Part shown: one piece after another, positions 1 to 12,000 of the stretch
How positions within the stretch are numbered: position 1 is the first letter of the stretch
Layout of the letters: each line of letters starts with the position of its first letter
Assembly: GCA_025331125.1 (NCBI GenBank)
Contig: JAOALB010000151.1
Span: 62,001 to 126,000 of the forward strand
Reading direction: 5' to 3'
DNA: 64,000 nt
Source: Mycogone perniciosa
Lineage: Eukaryota; Ascomycota; Sordariomycetes; Hypocreales; Hypocreaceae
Program-made: the position numbers and the translations under genes
Notes under the pieces: generated by a model
What the model was told of the DNA's origin: nothing
The model's database searches: none
Seen by the model: only the letters and a program-made list of their open reading frames with translations

Positions 1-503
1 TTATTAAATAAAAGCCTATAGCTATATTATTATTAATATTTTCTATAAAGCTACTTTTAATCTTATAATAAAAAGATTTTTACTTTAATTTTAATTATAA
101 AAGCTAGCAGTTTAAAAATTAAAAAAGTATATATATAAAAGAGTTTTTTATATAAAGTATTTTTAAATACTATATTAATACTTTAAGTATTTTTTTTATT
201 AATATATTAATTTTAATTAAAGCTTAAAAAAGCATTAAGTTTAAAAAACTTTTAATTTTCTATTAAAAGGCCTTTTTTAATAAAACTATTAATATTTACT
301 ATTACTTTATTTTTTTTAAAAAGGAAATTAAAATAAACTTTAAACTCTTTAATTATTTAGCTTTAATAAAGTTTTAAACTTAAAAGGTATAAGTAATTTA
401 ATATAATAAATACTTTAACTTTTATAATTTTTAAAGGTATATTAAAACTATATATTATAAAAAGTATAATAAACCTGCTTTTTAATATATTAATAAAAAT
501 AAA
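1..503. other. AT-rich RIP-like DNA, no gene
   Basis: Very AT-rich DNA dominated by TpA steps with stops in all frames. It looks like repeat DNA mutated by RIP. I could not assign a transposon family to this stretch; it ends where the recognisable inverted LINE tail begins. Confidence 0.6.
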
Positions 504-735
504 AATAATAATAACTCTATAATCTAGCCGCATATACACTAGATATTTTATAGCTTTTCAGCTATTAAATTAATTACAATTTAATTATTTATCTATTATT
601 AACCTAATTAGACTCTTAGTTATTTCCTTATTACTGCATTGTATACAGCTTCCTAGAAGCTGTATATAAATAAGGTTCAGTATAACCTTGTTACATTAAC
701 AATATAACTTTATTAAGAAATACTACTCTTTAATA
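504..735 (-). mobile_element. LINE 3'-end relic, inverted copy
   Basis: Read on the minus strand, this segment matches base for base, with scattered C-to-T and G-to-A type changes, the segment at about 5480-5680 on the plus strand. Shared landmarks are the self-complementary run around AGCTTCTAGGAAGCT, the GACTCTTAGT stretch and the GCGGCTAGATTATAGA end. The plus-strand copy continues upstream into an RNase H-like frame, so I read both as the 3' end of the same non-LTR retrotransposon. This copy is the more mutated of the two. The inner limit, about 706-735, is uncertain because alignment weakens there. Confidence 0.6.
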
Positions 736-739
736 TAAC

Positions 740-3700
740 TAAGAAAGATTATAGCTACTGATATTAAGAAATTTATAGCAGGAAAACCTAAGCTTAGTAA
801 GCTAGATATCCTAAAAAAACTGCTATCCTAGCTATATAACTTATATAACGCCTTCCTGCTAAAAACAGTAAATAAGCTTCTTTTATAATAGGCTTAAAAC
901 TATAAAATTAAAATACTGCTAGGAAAAGACTTATTATATTAAAAGAATAGGCTATTTTTATTTAATAAACTATAGGTAATAAGAAAATAGTTAAATAATA
1001 ATTTAGTAAAAGGATTTATCTGTAAATTATAAGTATAATATACTACTCTTTTCTTTTTAGCTATAAAATTAAAAGGTAGTATTTATATCTATTAAAATTA
1101 TTAAAGGTTAAATAATATTACTATTAAAAATCAATACCTACTATTATTAATCTAGGAAACCTTTAATACTTTTAACTGTATAAAGGTATATATAAAACTT
1201 AATATTATCGCTGCGTTTAATAACCTTTATATTACTAAAGGGGATATATAGAAAATAGCGTTTATTATAAGGTTTAGCCTTTTTAAGATATTAATTATAC
1301 CTTTTAGCCTTTATAATATACTTACTATATTTTAATACTATATTAACTATACTCTTTATAACCTCTTTAACTATATTTGTATAGTATACTTTAATAATAT
1401 CTTTATATATTTATTATATTAAAAGGAGTACTGAAAATATATATATAAAGTGGTAGCCTGCCTTTAAGATACTGGCTTTTAGATTAATACTATTAAATGC
1501 AAGTTTAAAACAATAAAAATAAAATACTTTAGCCTAATTATTACCTTAAAGGGACTGGAAATAAATCTTAAGAAAGTTAAGGCTATATTAAACTAGTAAT
1601 TACTTAAAGGAGTAAAAGACTTATAAAAGTTCCTTAGCTTTATAAATTTCTATTGCTATTTTATTTAAAGATACTTTAAAATAGCTATACTATTAAATAA
1701 GTTTTTAAAAAAGGATTAATTATATATTAAAAAAGAGAAATAGCAGGAAGCCTTTAATTTAATTAAATATACCTTTAAATTAGCCTTAATTCTAGCCTTT
1801 TTTAACTATAATAAATAAACAGTCTTTAAAACTAATACCTTTAACTAGGCATTAAGCAGTATCCTATTACAGTATAATAAAAAGGGTATTCTATACCCTA
1901 TTATATTCTTTTCTATAAAATATAACACTTAAAAATGCAACTATAGAATCTATAATAAAAAACTTTTAACTATTATTAAAGTAATAAAGGAGTAGCGCCT
2001 AGAATTATAAAGCTTATAAAAGTTTAATATTATTATAGACTATAAGAACCTTAAATATTTTACTTTAATAAAAGCCTTAAACTAGCAGTAACTTTAATAG
2101 TTTAAATTCCTTTTTAGCTTTAACTTTTATATTATTTATTAACCTGGCTTTAAAGCTATAAAGCCTAATACTTTAAGTAGAAAAGCAGAAAATAGGCCTG
2201 CGAAATTAAACCCCTTTAATAACTAAACTAAAAACAGGTAATATATTATCCTTTTATAGAGTTCTTTTAGCTTTAAAGTTTAGGCGATATTTTAAGAAAA
2301 AGTTTTATTAGATATTAAACTACTTATAAAGGCTGCCTTTATAGCTATAATAATACTGGCAGAAAATAAACTAATTAATAACCTAATTGCAGCAGTATAT
2401 AAATAAAATACTATAGTAAAAGAAATAATAACTGCACTTTAAAACCTAGATATCTACTAATAGCTAAAATAGCTTTACAGAAAACTTTAAATTATAATAA
2501 ACGACTATTAAATAATAAATAATAGAATTTACTATTAAAAGCGGCTTTTTATTCCTTTTAATAATAAACTTTATATATAAATTTTATTTAGAAACTATTT
2601 AAGCGGCTTAGCTAAATACCTAGGCAGGTTTAAAACTTTAGACTTTATTAGCTAGATATTTTAATAGCTATAGATTTTAAAAGATATTAAAGTATTTATA
2701 TAAGCCTATAAACTATATATTAAAATAAAGGCTTTATAATCTTTACTATAAGGCTTTCTTTAACTATTATTAACCCTATTCTATATATAGTTAAATATCT
2801 TTATTAACTATATTATACTACTGCATAAATCTTACTACTATAATATTACTTATAAGTATTTACTAGTAATAGTCTACTGCTTTATAAAAATATATTATTT
2901 TATACCTATTATTTTACGATTAATAAAAGAGTTAGCTAATATATTTATTAGCAGGATTTACTGCCTTTATAATATACCTAATAATATTATATTAAACTGC
3001 AGTATATAGTTTATATTAGAATTTTAAAAATAATTTTTAAAGCAATTAAGAGTTATATTAAAACAATTATTAGCCTTTTACTTTAAAATTAACAATTAAA
3101 TTAAAAGAATTAAGATAAATATAAAATAATATTTATAAACTTTTATTAACTTTTATTAAGATAACTAGGCTTATTAGCTTTTATTAGTTAAATTTACTGT
3201 AAATAATATAGTATTTAAAACTATTAGCATATTGCTATTTTTTATTAATTATAGTTTTAACCTTTACTTAAAAATAAAGCCTTTATAGCCTTACCTGCTA
3301 AACCTTTCTGCAGTAAAGAAAAGAGAGTTTTTTTATGCTAATACTATTACAAAGCAATTTAAGTATATTATTATATAGCTAAAAGCCTTTACTAAAGCTT
3401 TAGGAAAAAAATATAAAGAAAATGCAAATACGCGGAAAAAGGTATTATTAATTTATACTATTAGGCAGGAAGTTTTTATTAATATATAAAATATAAAAAT
3501 TAACTAGCCGATAAAAAAGCTAGATAATAAATAGGCAAGGCCTTATATAATAATAAAGGTATACCTATAAGCCTATACTGTTAGCCTACTGGAAAGTATA
3601 AAGATTTTCCTAGTTTTATATAACTCCCTTTTACAATTTAAAACAGCTATTTTTACTATATTTTAAGTAAAAGCTAATTAATAAAGCTAAGTTAAAGAAT

Positions 3701-4154
3701 ATTTAAGGCAAAATACTAAAAAAAGAAAATAATATAAATAAAATATAAAAGAAATAAAAGTTTAAAGCGCTTTAAAATTATTATAATAATAATAAAAATA
3801 CTATACTGCTATATAGTAATTAGCTAAAGACTTATAAGGCTAAGAAAAGGTAATATAAAACTTCTATAAAGGAAACTTAAAAAAGCCAGGCTTACTGCAA
3901 TAAATATTAAAAGGAATTATAAAAGAGGAAAAAAAGGAAATAGCTAAAAAGAAACTAATACCCGCAAAGCGCTAATTAAAGACTATACTGCGCTAAAGCC
4001 TATAACTAAACTATATATTATTAACACTAAAAACCATATAATTCGCCCCATTTACCTTTATATTAAAAGTATTAAAATAAATTACCTGGAATTTCGATTT
4101 ATACAAGCAATATAGCTATTTGCGGCCAAATAGCGCAATAAAGAAGGGGGGTAC
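740..4154 (+). mobile_element. Ty3/gypsy retrotransposon pol relic (RIP-degraded)
   Basis: Decayed pol in plus orientation with many in-frame stops, mostly at former CAA, CAG or TGG codons, as expected from RIP. In order, I see a linker resembling the region before gypsy reverse transcriptase (about 860-1060), reverse transcriptase (about 1070-1500, with the catalytic block reading YFNN near 1390 in place of Y-V/L-DD), an RNase H-type region (about 1620-2200) and an integrase-type region (about 2560-3660). A polypurine tract lies at 4141-4154 directly before the 3' LTR. Gag and the 5' LTR are not visible, so the copy is 5' truncated. It cannot encode a functional protein. Assignment to Ty3/gypsy rests on domain order and motif spacing. 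Confidence 0.8.
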
Positions 4155-4288
4155 TGTTACAGCACTGACTATAACGCGATATTAATGCCCTGTTACGTGA
4201 GCCCCGGTCACGTAACCAGGCCCTAACGCGTTCCTAGCTATAGCTTTCTGTAAAGCCTTAAGGGTTTCTTATTCTCTACAGCATAACA
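4155..4288 (+). repeat. 3' LTR of the gypsy relic, largely unmutated
   Basis: The segment begins TGTTACAG and ends CATAACA, so its ends are TGTTA and TAACA. It follows a purine tract (AAGAAGGGGGG) as a 3' LTR should. It is only about 134 bp and keeps many C and G bases and CpG sites, in sharp contrast to the TpA-rich DNA on both sides. A 9-bp perfect inverted repeat (4192-4200 and 4208-4216, arms GTTACGTGA and TCACGTAAC, 7-nt loop) lies in its middle. No matching 5' LTR is seen in the window. Confidence 0.6.
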
Positions 4289-4439
4289 ATAATATTTACC
4301 CTAACCTACCTTTCTATACTATAATAATTTCACTTTAAATATATTAATAATATTATTATATTAATTATAAAAGGGTTTACTTAAAAAACAGTTACTTTTA
4401 TATAATAAATATTTAATAGAATATTATAATAAAGAGTAG

Positions 4440-5680
4440 AAAATATAGTATCCTTTAACTATATTAAAGCTAAACTACTATACTTTTACTATATAAAAGG
4501 CTAAACTTATAAAAAAGGTATTATAATAAAGGGAAAACTAATTTAGCCTAAAAAATATATTTAATAGTTAAAGGTTTACTTTATCTTGAAGCTTTCTTTT
4601 AAAAAATATATAAAAACACTTATAAGTAAAATATATAAAGTCTTTAACTTTTTTAAGTTATTTAATAAAATTTAAAAAGGCTTACCTTTTAAAGCTATAA
4701 TATAAACTGTAAAAGCCTATATCCTCTTTATTGCTTTATATAAAATAAAAGTATAATAGCTAGGGTATAAATAATAATTGTAAATTAACTTTATTAAATA
4801 GGTAAATATAAAAGTATTTAGTTTAGTAAATAAAATAAATAAAGCCTTTAAAACTATAATAAAGGCAGTTTTTTTAATTTAAAAGACTATAAGTATTTTT
4901 ATTTTATATAAAGAGTTAAAAGTCTTTATAGCTAATATTACTTTAATATAAGCTTGACTTAAATATATAGTAGAATTTATAGGATTAAATTAAAACTATT
5001 TAATTAATTAATATATTAATAAAAAACTTTCTTTTTAATTATTATAAACTAAACTTTAATATATTACTGCCTTAATTAATAGAATTATTAAATTTACCCT
5101 CTTTATTAAAAAATCTTTATATATCCTCTTTAATCTTAACCTAAAAGGTATAGGTAAATTAACTGCAGTAAAGAAATACCTAAAGTTAATTAACTTTTTC
5201 CCCCTTTATTTAATTTTAGCCTATTTTAATAAATTTTAAATAAAAGGGAATATAAACTAAAAAGTAGTCGCCTATTATAAAGTAAAAGCAGCTATAAATA
5301 TTAAATGCTTTAATAATATAAAAGTCTATAATATAAAGGTATAGGCTACTTTAAAGGCTATAAAGTTAATAGCTAAATATATAAAGGAAAACTATATAAT
5401 TTAAATAGCTTTTTTTTTAAATAATTTATTAACTATTAATAGGCTATTTAATAAGCCCCTATTATTTATATAAAAAGTTATTAATTTAATAAGGTTATAC
5501 TAAACCTTATTTATATGCAGCTTCTAGGAAGCTGCATACAATACAGTAATAAGGAAACGACTAAGAGTCTGATTGGGTTAACAATAGATCAACAATTAAA
5601 TTGTAACTAATCTAATAGCTGAAAAGCTATAGAATATCTAGTATGTGTGCGGCTAGATTATAGAAGTGATTATAGAACAA
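4440..5680 (+). mobile_element. LINE (Tad-like) ORF2 3' part, RIP-degraded
   Basis: Translated on the plus strand with stops ignored, about 4560-5000 resembles the region after the reverse transcriptase of fungal LINE ORF2 proteins, and about 5260-5480 resembles their RNase H domain: an EVYN-like segment, then a DNLS-type aspartate block near 5420. The 3' end (about 5490-5680) is duplicated in inverted orientation at 504-735. The reverse transcriptase core is not recognisable, and 4289-4440 is AT-rich DNA of unclear origin. The class is assigned by motif order only. Confidence 0.55.
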
Positions 5681-5689
5681 TGCTTTGTC

Positions 5690-6060
5690 TTCTACAACAG
5701 TCCTCCGACTAGATAATAGGAATATAGCGGCAGAATTAGGTTTGTGGCCCTATTCCTATTTTCCGTAAAATTTATTTGTATAGGAAATCGGCTAAATCGA
5801 CTCACGGCTATATAAACAGGAAACCATTTTAGTCAGATTTTTCACAATAGCCATTATAGCCATTATATTGAGTCTAGGGTAGGCGGGATAGCTAGTCCTA
5901 GCTCAATTGTTATCGTTAAAGATAACAGAAATTTCCTGACTTACACCGAAGTTCCTCCGGAACTCGGTCCTAGCGTCGGGCCTAATTCCGGGTCTAGCCA
6001 GAATAGGAAGGTTACCCAAATACACTAAAATCCTTACTTTTTAGCCCTCCTTTTTAACAA
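5690..6060. other. Moderate-GC island with LTR-like features
   Basis: A sharp rise in GC follows the end of the LINE relic. The island holds a 10-bp inverted repeat (AATAGGAATA near 5719, TATTCCTATT near 5750), a TATA-like TATATAAA near 5811, and a hairpin TGTTATC/GATAACA (5908-5914 and 5921-5927). A TATA box followed by a segment ending in TAACA resembles the 5' LTR and leader of another retroelement, whose body would be the AT-rich DNA that follows. No partner LTR is seen, so this is a hypothesis. Confidence 0.3.
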
Positions 6061-6650
6061 AAGTATATATATACTTTTAAAAATTAATATAAAATATTTT
6101 ACTTTATAAAATTATTATTTTATAAGTTTTAAAATATAAGGATATTATAAGTAATAAATAAATTAACTATTTAATTAAATAAAATATAGTTTTCTTTACT
6201 ATATTATAAAATTAAATTATAATTATATATATTAAAAGATAAATTAAAAAAGAAGTTATAAAAGTAAAAAAATAAAACTGGCTTAATAAAACTTTAAAGG
6301 GCTATAATTAATAAAAACTTAAAGCCTTAGCCTCCCTTTTAAAGCTTAAACTTTTATACTTTATTTCTTATAAGCTTTGAATAAAAAGATTAAAATATAA
6401 AGACTTTTAAGAATACTATAAATACTTTAAATATAATAAAAAGTTTATTTATAAATATAGTAAATTAAAAAGGTAAAGCTATTTTATAAAATATAAAATA
6501 GTTAAGCTTTTCCTTTTAAATACCCCTTTAAAAGAGACCCCCTTTTTTTACTTATTTAAATTTATAGGAAGTAAAGCCTTTTAAAAACTAATAAAGGAAG
6601 TAAACCTTTATAGTCCTCCTTTAGCGGAAATAGATTAACACTACCTAAAT
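6061..6650. other. AT-rich RIP-like DNA
   Basis: TpA-rich DNA with stops throughout and no recognisable domain. It could be the mutated body of the element suggested for 5690-6060. Base composition returns to normal between about 6600 and 6740. Confidence 0.5.
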
Positions 6651-6770
6651 TAACCCTCTTTCCTTTATAAATCGAAACTTAGTAAATAGTGGCGCAAGCC
6701 GCCAGCTCCTAATATCCTATTGCCTATAAGGGATTTGTGTAACTAGCTTACTTAGTGGACGTAAATAATA

Positions 6771-6790
6771 AAACAAACAAACAAACAAAC
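6771..6790 (+). repeat. (AAAC)5 microsatellite
   Basis: Five perfect AAAC units directly before the first recognisable codon of the LysM gene. The run ends in CAG (6790-6792), which would serve as a splice acceptor for the coding segment that follows. Confidence 0.85.
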
Positions 6791-6792
6791 AG

Positions 6793-7573
6793 GAACTGCA
6801 ACGCCGGCGCCTTCACCCACCTTGGATGGAACTGTTGGGAATTGCAATGGCTGGCACTTCGCTGTCAAGGGCGACCTCTGTGACAACATTGCAAGGAAGT
6901 ATGGCATCACCACCAGGGACTTCGTCCAATGGAATCCGGCTGTAGGCGACGACTGCAGCGGCCTTTGGGCCTCATACCATTACTGTATCTCCATTCCCGG
7001 TCATGTACCCGCGACCACGACTTCCCAGGCTGCTCCAACAGGGCCGACGCCTCCAGCCCAGACTCAGCCTGGTATTGTTGCCAATTGCCAGACATGGTAT
7101 ATCACTAGCCTAGGTGACGGGTGTGATAAAGTCGTAGCCAAGTACAGCAACTTAGATATGGCCACATTTATGAAATGGAACCCGGCTGTTGGAAACGATT
7201 GTTCCGGACTCTGGACCGGATACGCTTATTGTGTTGGTGAGTGATGAGAATAGCACATCATATATATAGACCGCTTGTTTCCATGGGCATTGCTAATATC
7301 AGACTTGAAGGCACCAAGAATAAGCCAGCTGAATCTGCAACACCTACAACCACTACTCAAAAGCCGACTATCACGGGATGTACCAAACCTCACCCAACTC
7401 CAACCCAGCCAGGGGCTCTTTGCGAGTGCAAAAAGTGGCATGTCGTCGCCGCGGGTGACAGCTGCTACGCCCTCACCCCGAAGTATAAGATTACTGAGGC
7501 TCAGATCAAGATGTGGAACCCTGCTGTTGACTGCAATTTGTGGGTGGGCTACAATATATGTGTTGGTGTGTAG
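6793..7573 (+). CDS. Multi-LysM secreted-type protein, 5' end missing
   Basis: LysM modules bind chitin or peptidoglycan; secreted fungal multi-LysM proteins often shield hyphae or hide chitin from hosts. Three modules are seen: cysteine-rich LysM1 (about 6840-6995, ending in a WNPAVG-D-CSGLW block), LysM2 (about 7084-7236, same block) and LysM3 (about 7415-7566). Proline/threonine linkers separate them. A donor GTGAGT at 7237 and an acceptor at 7310 or 7328 both restore the frame of LysM3; the branch-like CTAAT at 7293 is too close to the nearer AG at 7302. The frame is open upstream of 6822 to the CAG at 6792, so the region starts as an internal exon. No signal peptide or first exon is found upstream, where degraded repeats begin. 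This may be a truncated pseudogene or a gene with a distant first exon. Confidence 0.7.
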
Positions 7574-9065
7574 ATATTGGAATGGCGGCAGAGGCATTGG
7601 GCATAGTGACTTCAATCAACATTCTTGACCATCTCTTTCAATACACATAACCATATATACACAATTCATTCCGCCCGGTGGCTATATGTAAGCCAACAGG
7701 GCAACTACCGATACCCTACAGATGTACAACGTCCGCGTCCATTTGCGGCTCTGTTCTACGGGTTCTTGTGGGTTCAGTGATATTATTAACAAGCAAGCTT
7801 AAAGATTATTCTCCAATTTTTCAGCATCCTCCTGTCTACGGTGGCTGAGGCGGTGCCTGTTTTCGTCACACAAGATTGGCTGTGGGCACTTATGGGTGAA
7901 TGAGGGATGGTGCAAATCAACAATGGAGTCTTGTATATGCACGGCGAATTCCACTATGTCTGTTTATTGAGATATCACGATAACACCAGCTTCAGAGAGG
8001 GTTCAAGGAATGTATACACTAGTATTTTAATATATTATCATTACGCAGCTTCCATTTTATCTTTTTGAAACTACCCACGGCGGTACATTAATATCTTTTA
8101 TGATAACCCTCTCCTCTAGCATTATGCGCAAACTATCCTATGTTAGCCGGCCATCAATGGTATACATCTACGGTTGTTTGAGCAAAAGTAAAACAGAACA
8201 ACAGCCCTCTAGACGCGAATCCCGAAATAAAATTCAATCCGAGAGTCCCTCTCCTATGCAAGCGCTGCTGACACTCCGCTTGGTATTTGCGTCGTGGAGC
8301 CGTGACTTGTCTTTATCACATACTCATACCCAAAAGCCACCTTTACAGTTATAAGTGGATATATCAATGTCGATAGTATCTGTTACTTTATTTTCGCGCT
8401 GCCGGTTACATTCTCTCGCAAGTAGGAAGCGTGTTCTATTAATCACACAGTGCTGCCTGAAGGCTCCTTGTAGATAATGTAAGGGATCTAAAAGATGGCA
8501 GGAAGGGAGGCGGCCAGAATGTCGACCATAAAAGAAACCATACTGGCTGGCATATTATCCACTAGGGAACACGGGTCAGCTACTTAACTGGACTTGTGGG
8601 GGTTATTAGCTTGCAGCTCCCATCAGCGGCGCTATCGACTGTGAGGACGGATGTAAGACGGATTATGCCAACAATACACGCACTTAGAGGGCAGGCAAGT
8701 CAATATCTATAATCTATGACAAGGTGGCCCCAAGTGGGAAAAATTACCTATTGGCCATTACAAAGTCAAAGGTTATCACGCGCTTCTTCTGGCTGGAAAT
8801 ATTGAGCTTAAGGACGAGCAGGATAGGCAGAGTGAGGACAACAAAAGAGGTAATGATGTTCACTGTATAGCAACTTCTGTTTAGAGGCAAGACCCTACGT
8901 CACCGCGGCAAAGTAACTGACTGTTTTCTCTTCCAATGTTTAGAGGTTGAGCATTCCGTCACTGTCCTAATCAGGATATGTAGTAAAAGAAAGTGCAGAC
9001 AAGTAATGGAGAGACAAGAGCACCCTCCTATCCACGTTGTCTAGTCAAGAATCTCAGCAGCGAGC
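7574..9065. other. Intergenic, no gene supported
   Basis: About 1.5 kb between the LysM gene end and the NLR stop codon. Small open frames, such as one at 8100-8354, have no recognisable features. It must hold the 3' ends of both convergent genes. Nothing else stands out. Confidence 0.6.
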
Positions 9066-12000
9066 TCAAAAGATCTCCCTTTTCTCAGCAGCAGCCCACC
9101 TAATATCTCTATATTGGTCTTCTAGTTGTGCTGCTAGGGCTTGGAGGATCTCTTTGGATAGGTTTGACTGGCGACCGAGTGCATCAGCAGCAGCCCACCT
9201 ACCATCTCCATGTTGGTCTTTTCGTTGTGCTGCTAGGGCTTGGGGGATCTCCTTGAATAGGTTTGACTGGCGACCGAGTGCCTTAGCAGCAGCCCACCTA
9301 ACACGTCCATCTTTGTCCTCTAGCCGCGCTATTAGTGCCTGAGAGATTGTATCTGGCAAGTTTGATTGGTGAGCCAGGATATTGTAAGCTTTTTTTCCCG
9401 CTTCTGTATCCACATTTCCGACTTGATCCAGAAGTGATTGAATTGTCATTTTTGGAAGATCCTGGCTGGAGTGAGATAATATATCATAGACAACTTTTTT
9501 CAGGTCTTCAGGATTTGACCCTTTACACCATGGAGTTATCAGGTCGATGATTGTTGATGAGATTTTGGGTTGAAACATTAGTTCCTTTAAAATCGATATC
9601 TGTTCTTTGGTGGATCCTTCTTGTAGAGCTGTTGTTAAGACTTGCTCTGGACAGTCCATATCCGCCGCAAGATGCGCAGTTTTGTTGAAGTTAAGCTCAA
9701 ATTTCAACCAGCTCAACATTTTCTGTTCCATATTTCTTCGGACTGATTGAAACGACTCATCCAAATCCCTCATTTCGCTCAAGCAACGCATGAGGAGACG
9801 TTGATGTGCAGGACCCAACAAGTCCCGTGGTTGCTTTTCGAGTTCCGCAAGAAAACAGGTCCTCGATTCGGTCGAATTGAGCAAGCCCGAGACAAAGCGC
9901 CAGAATACGTCATAGTATGCAGTATACTTGTGTTCAGAAAGGAATCTTGTAGGTTCGGTTTTCTGGATTTCACCATTGCTAAATGACAGGCAATCGAGCT
10001 GCTCTTGCGCCTCCCACTGGCGTACAAAATACCTCGCAGCAAAGTATTCCTGAAACGTCAGGTGGAGGAAGTGGTAGCTTGAGGTATTGTCTGTCGAATT
10101 TGATCCTGAATTTCGAAGAAAAGAGAGTACCGGGAGTGTTTTGCTGAGCCGCGATAGCTTAAGATGCCTGGATAGAGCATCCACGTGCCTCCGTTCGAAC
10201 TCGATAACATCGTTGTAAATTCCAGTGAATGCAAGACACTCCAAGACCCTAATTGCATCATTCGTCATGGCTTCGACGTCATGTGAATATAAGTCTGGAA
10301 TTTCACAAATTGTTACCGATTCTCCGTTCATCTTTCTCTCTAATCGCAGTATATCCTTCCTCCATAGCTTTTGCTCAATGGCTCTATAAATATCAGACAT
10401 AGTCTGAGTTTCTTTTATAGAGACAAGATCTTCCCATGTGAAACAGAGGGCGTCTAATTGGATTGGAATCCGGATAAGGCCTTCAAGGAGGCTATGGCTG
10501 CGAAGGAATGATTTGATTTCATGAACCTGACCTGAATCTCTGATAGTCTTCTCAAGATACTCGCTGACTTGATCCGGATAGAATCCAATCGTCTCAAGCT
10601 CAAGATCAAGAGCATGGAGATTCGCGGGTAATTTCCCCCCTGGCCGGGATGTAATGATGACATTTTGCCGATTCAGTAGTCGTTGGAGGACGAAGAAAGT
10701 ATTGCTCTCGGGATCAAGGTCTTTAATTACCTCGTCTAGGCCATCCAGGACAAACGAAGTCCTGTTGCTATCCGAGGCCAATGCCCTAGACAGCACACCG
10801 GCAAGACGACGACCTTTGGAGGGATCGTACCGATTGCCTTCGGGATGACGAGAGAAATATTCATCATAAAGCAACTGTTCATCGTTGTAATCATCGCCCA
10901 AAACTTCACGCCGTCTTTTGAGCCTCCGTAACGGCACCCAAAGTAAGCGGTCGAATAGGTCAGTCCAAGCCTTTGGAGGGTTGATAAAGTCATAGACAAT
11001 CTTTTTGCATAGGGTTGTCTTCCCAATGCCAGCCCGACCTCGAATTAGGATTCTTCGTGGTTGATTCTTCCCAGGCCGGCTGTTAAATAGTGTCGGCAGG
11101 TCCACTTGAATCTTTTTATCGGGCGTTGTGACCTTAAGGCGATCGAAAAGCGATATTTCGGATAGGCGCACATTCCCATCTTTCACCCTATCGCCTTCTT
11201 GATTCACAATGGCCAAATTGATATAGCACTGGTCCATAGGCAGCGAATCTCCAGAGAGTCGTTCAATCGTAAGCCTATCCTCAGAAGCGTAGAAGTGGCG
11301 AATCCACATATCCACTTCCTCAATCGGGGATGGACGCCGAAGTCTTACAATCGCATCCTTAAGGCTTGTATAGAGCTGGTCATTGGAGCTGCTACACTTA
11401 TTAAGGCCAGAATGATCCGTATCAATTGGAATCGGCTCAGTTGCAAAGCCTCTAGCCGATGCTTGATCAACGATCTTGAGAGGGAAGTTAGGAGGTGGCT
11501 GCACTTATGTTTTGATAGTTTTGCACTTACAAGGCCCAGAGAAATCTTCCCAAAAGATATGTAGGCTTTGTCTCGTAGAAGGAAATGATCTCCAATTTTT
11601 TCTGTGTATTGGAATTCAATCTTTGGATGCAGGATTGGAATCGTGTTTCCAGGTCATTTAGTTGAGAGTTGTGATATTGCAGAGATAAGAGCAGGCCGGT
11701 ATGTGATCCAAAAATCTCAGTCAAATAAGCAAGTGCTGCTCCAAAGATAGATAGGGACGAGCCCTGATGAGGAGTTTCTAGAAAGATAATGCCGCAGGTA
11801 TCGCTGAGGATGCCCTTCGCCTCGAGTTCAGCTTTGAGTAGAGCCTGAGTCACAATTTCGCAATCAGCCATGTTTGGAGGTGAGTATAGCGTCTGGCGGT
11901 TGACAAACCTCCTTGATCACAATGCCACCAAAACTGTGTCCAATGAAGATAATAGGGAGGCACTACCACCATATTAGTGACTGATCTTGTTTGAAGAGTA

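Noticed and set aside
4299..4312. CCCTAACC-like sequence as telomere remnant or telomerase RNA template
   Set aside because: Only one partial unit occurs, inside degraded repeat DNA, with no tandem array.
504..5680. Inverted repeats as the ends of a DNA transposon
   Set aside because: The inverted segments sit at the 3' end of a LINE-like frame and the DNA between holds gypsy pol and an LTR, so nested retroelements explain it better than a TIR element.
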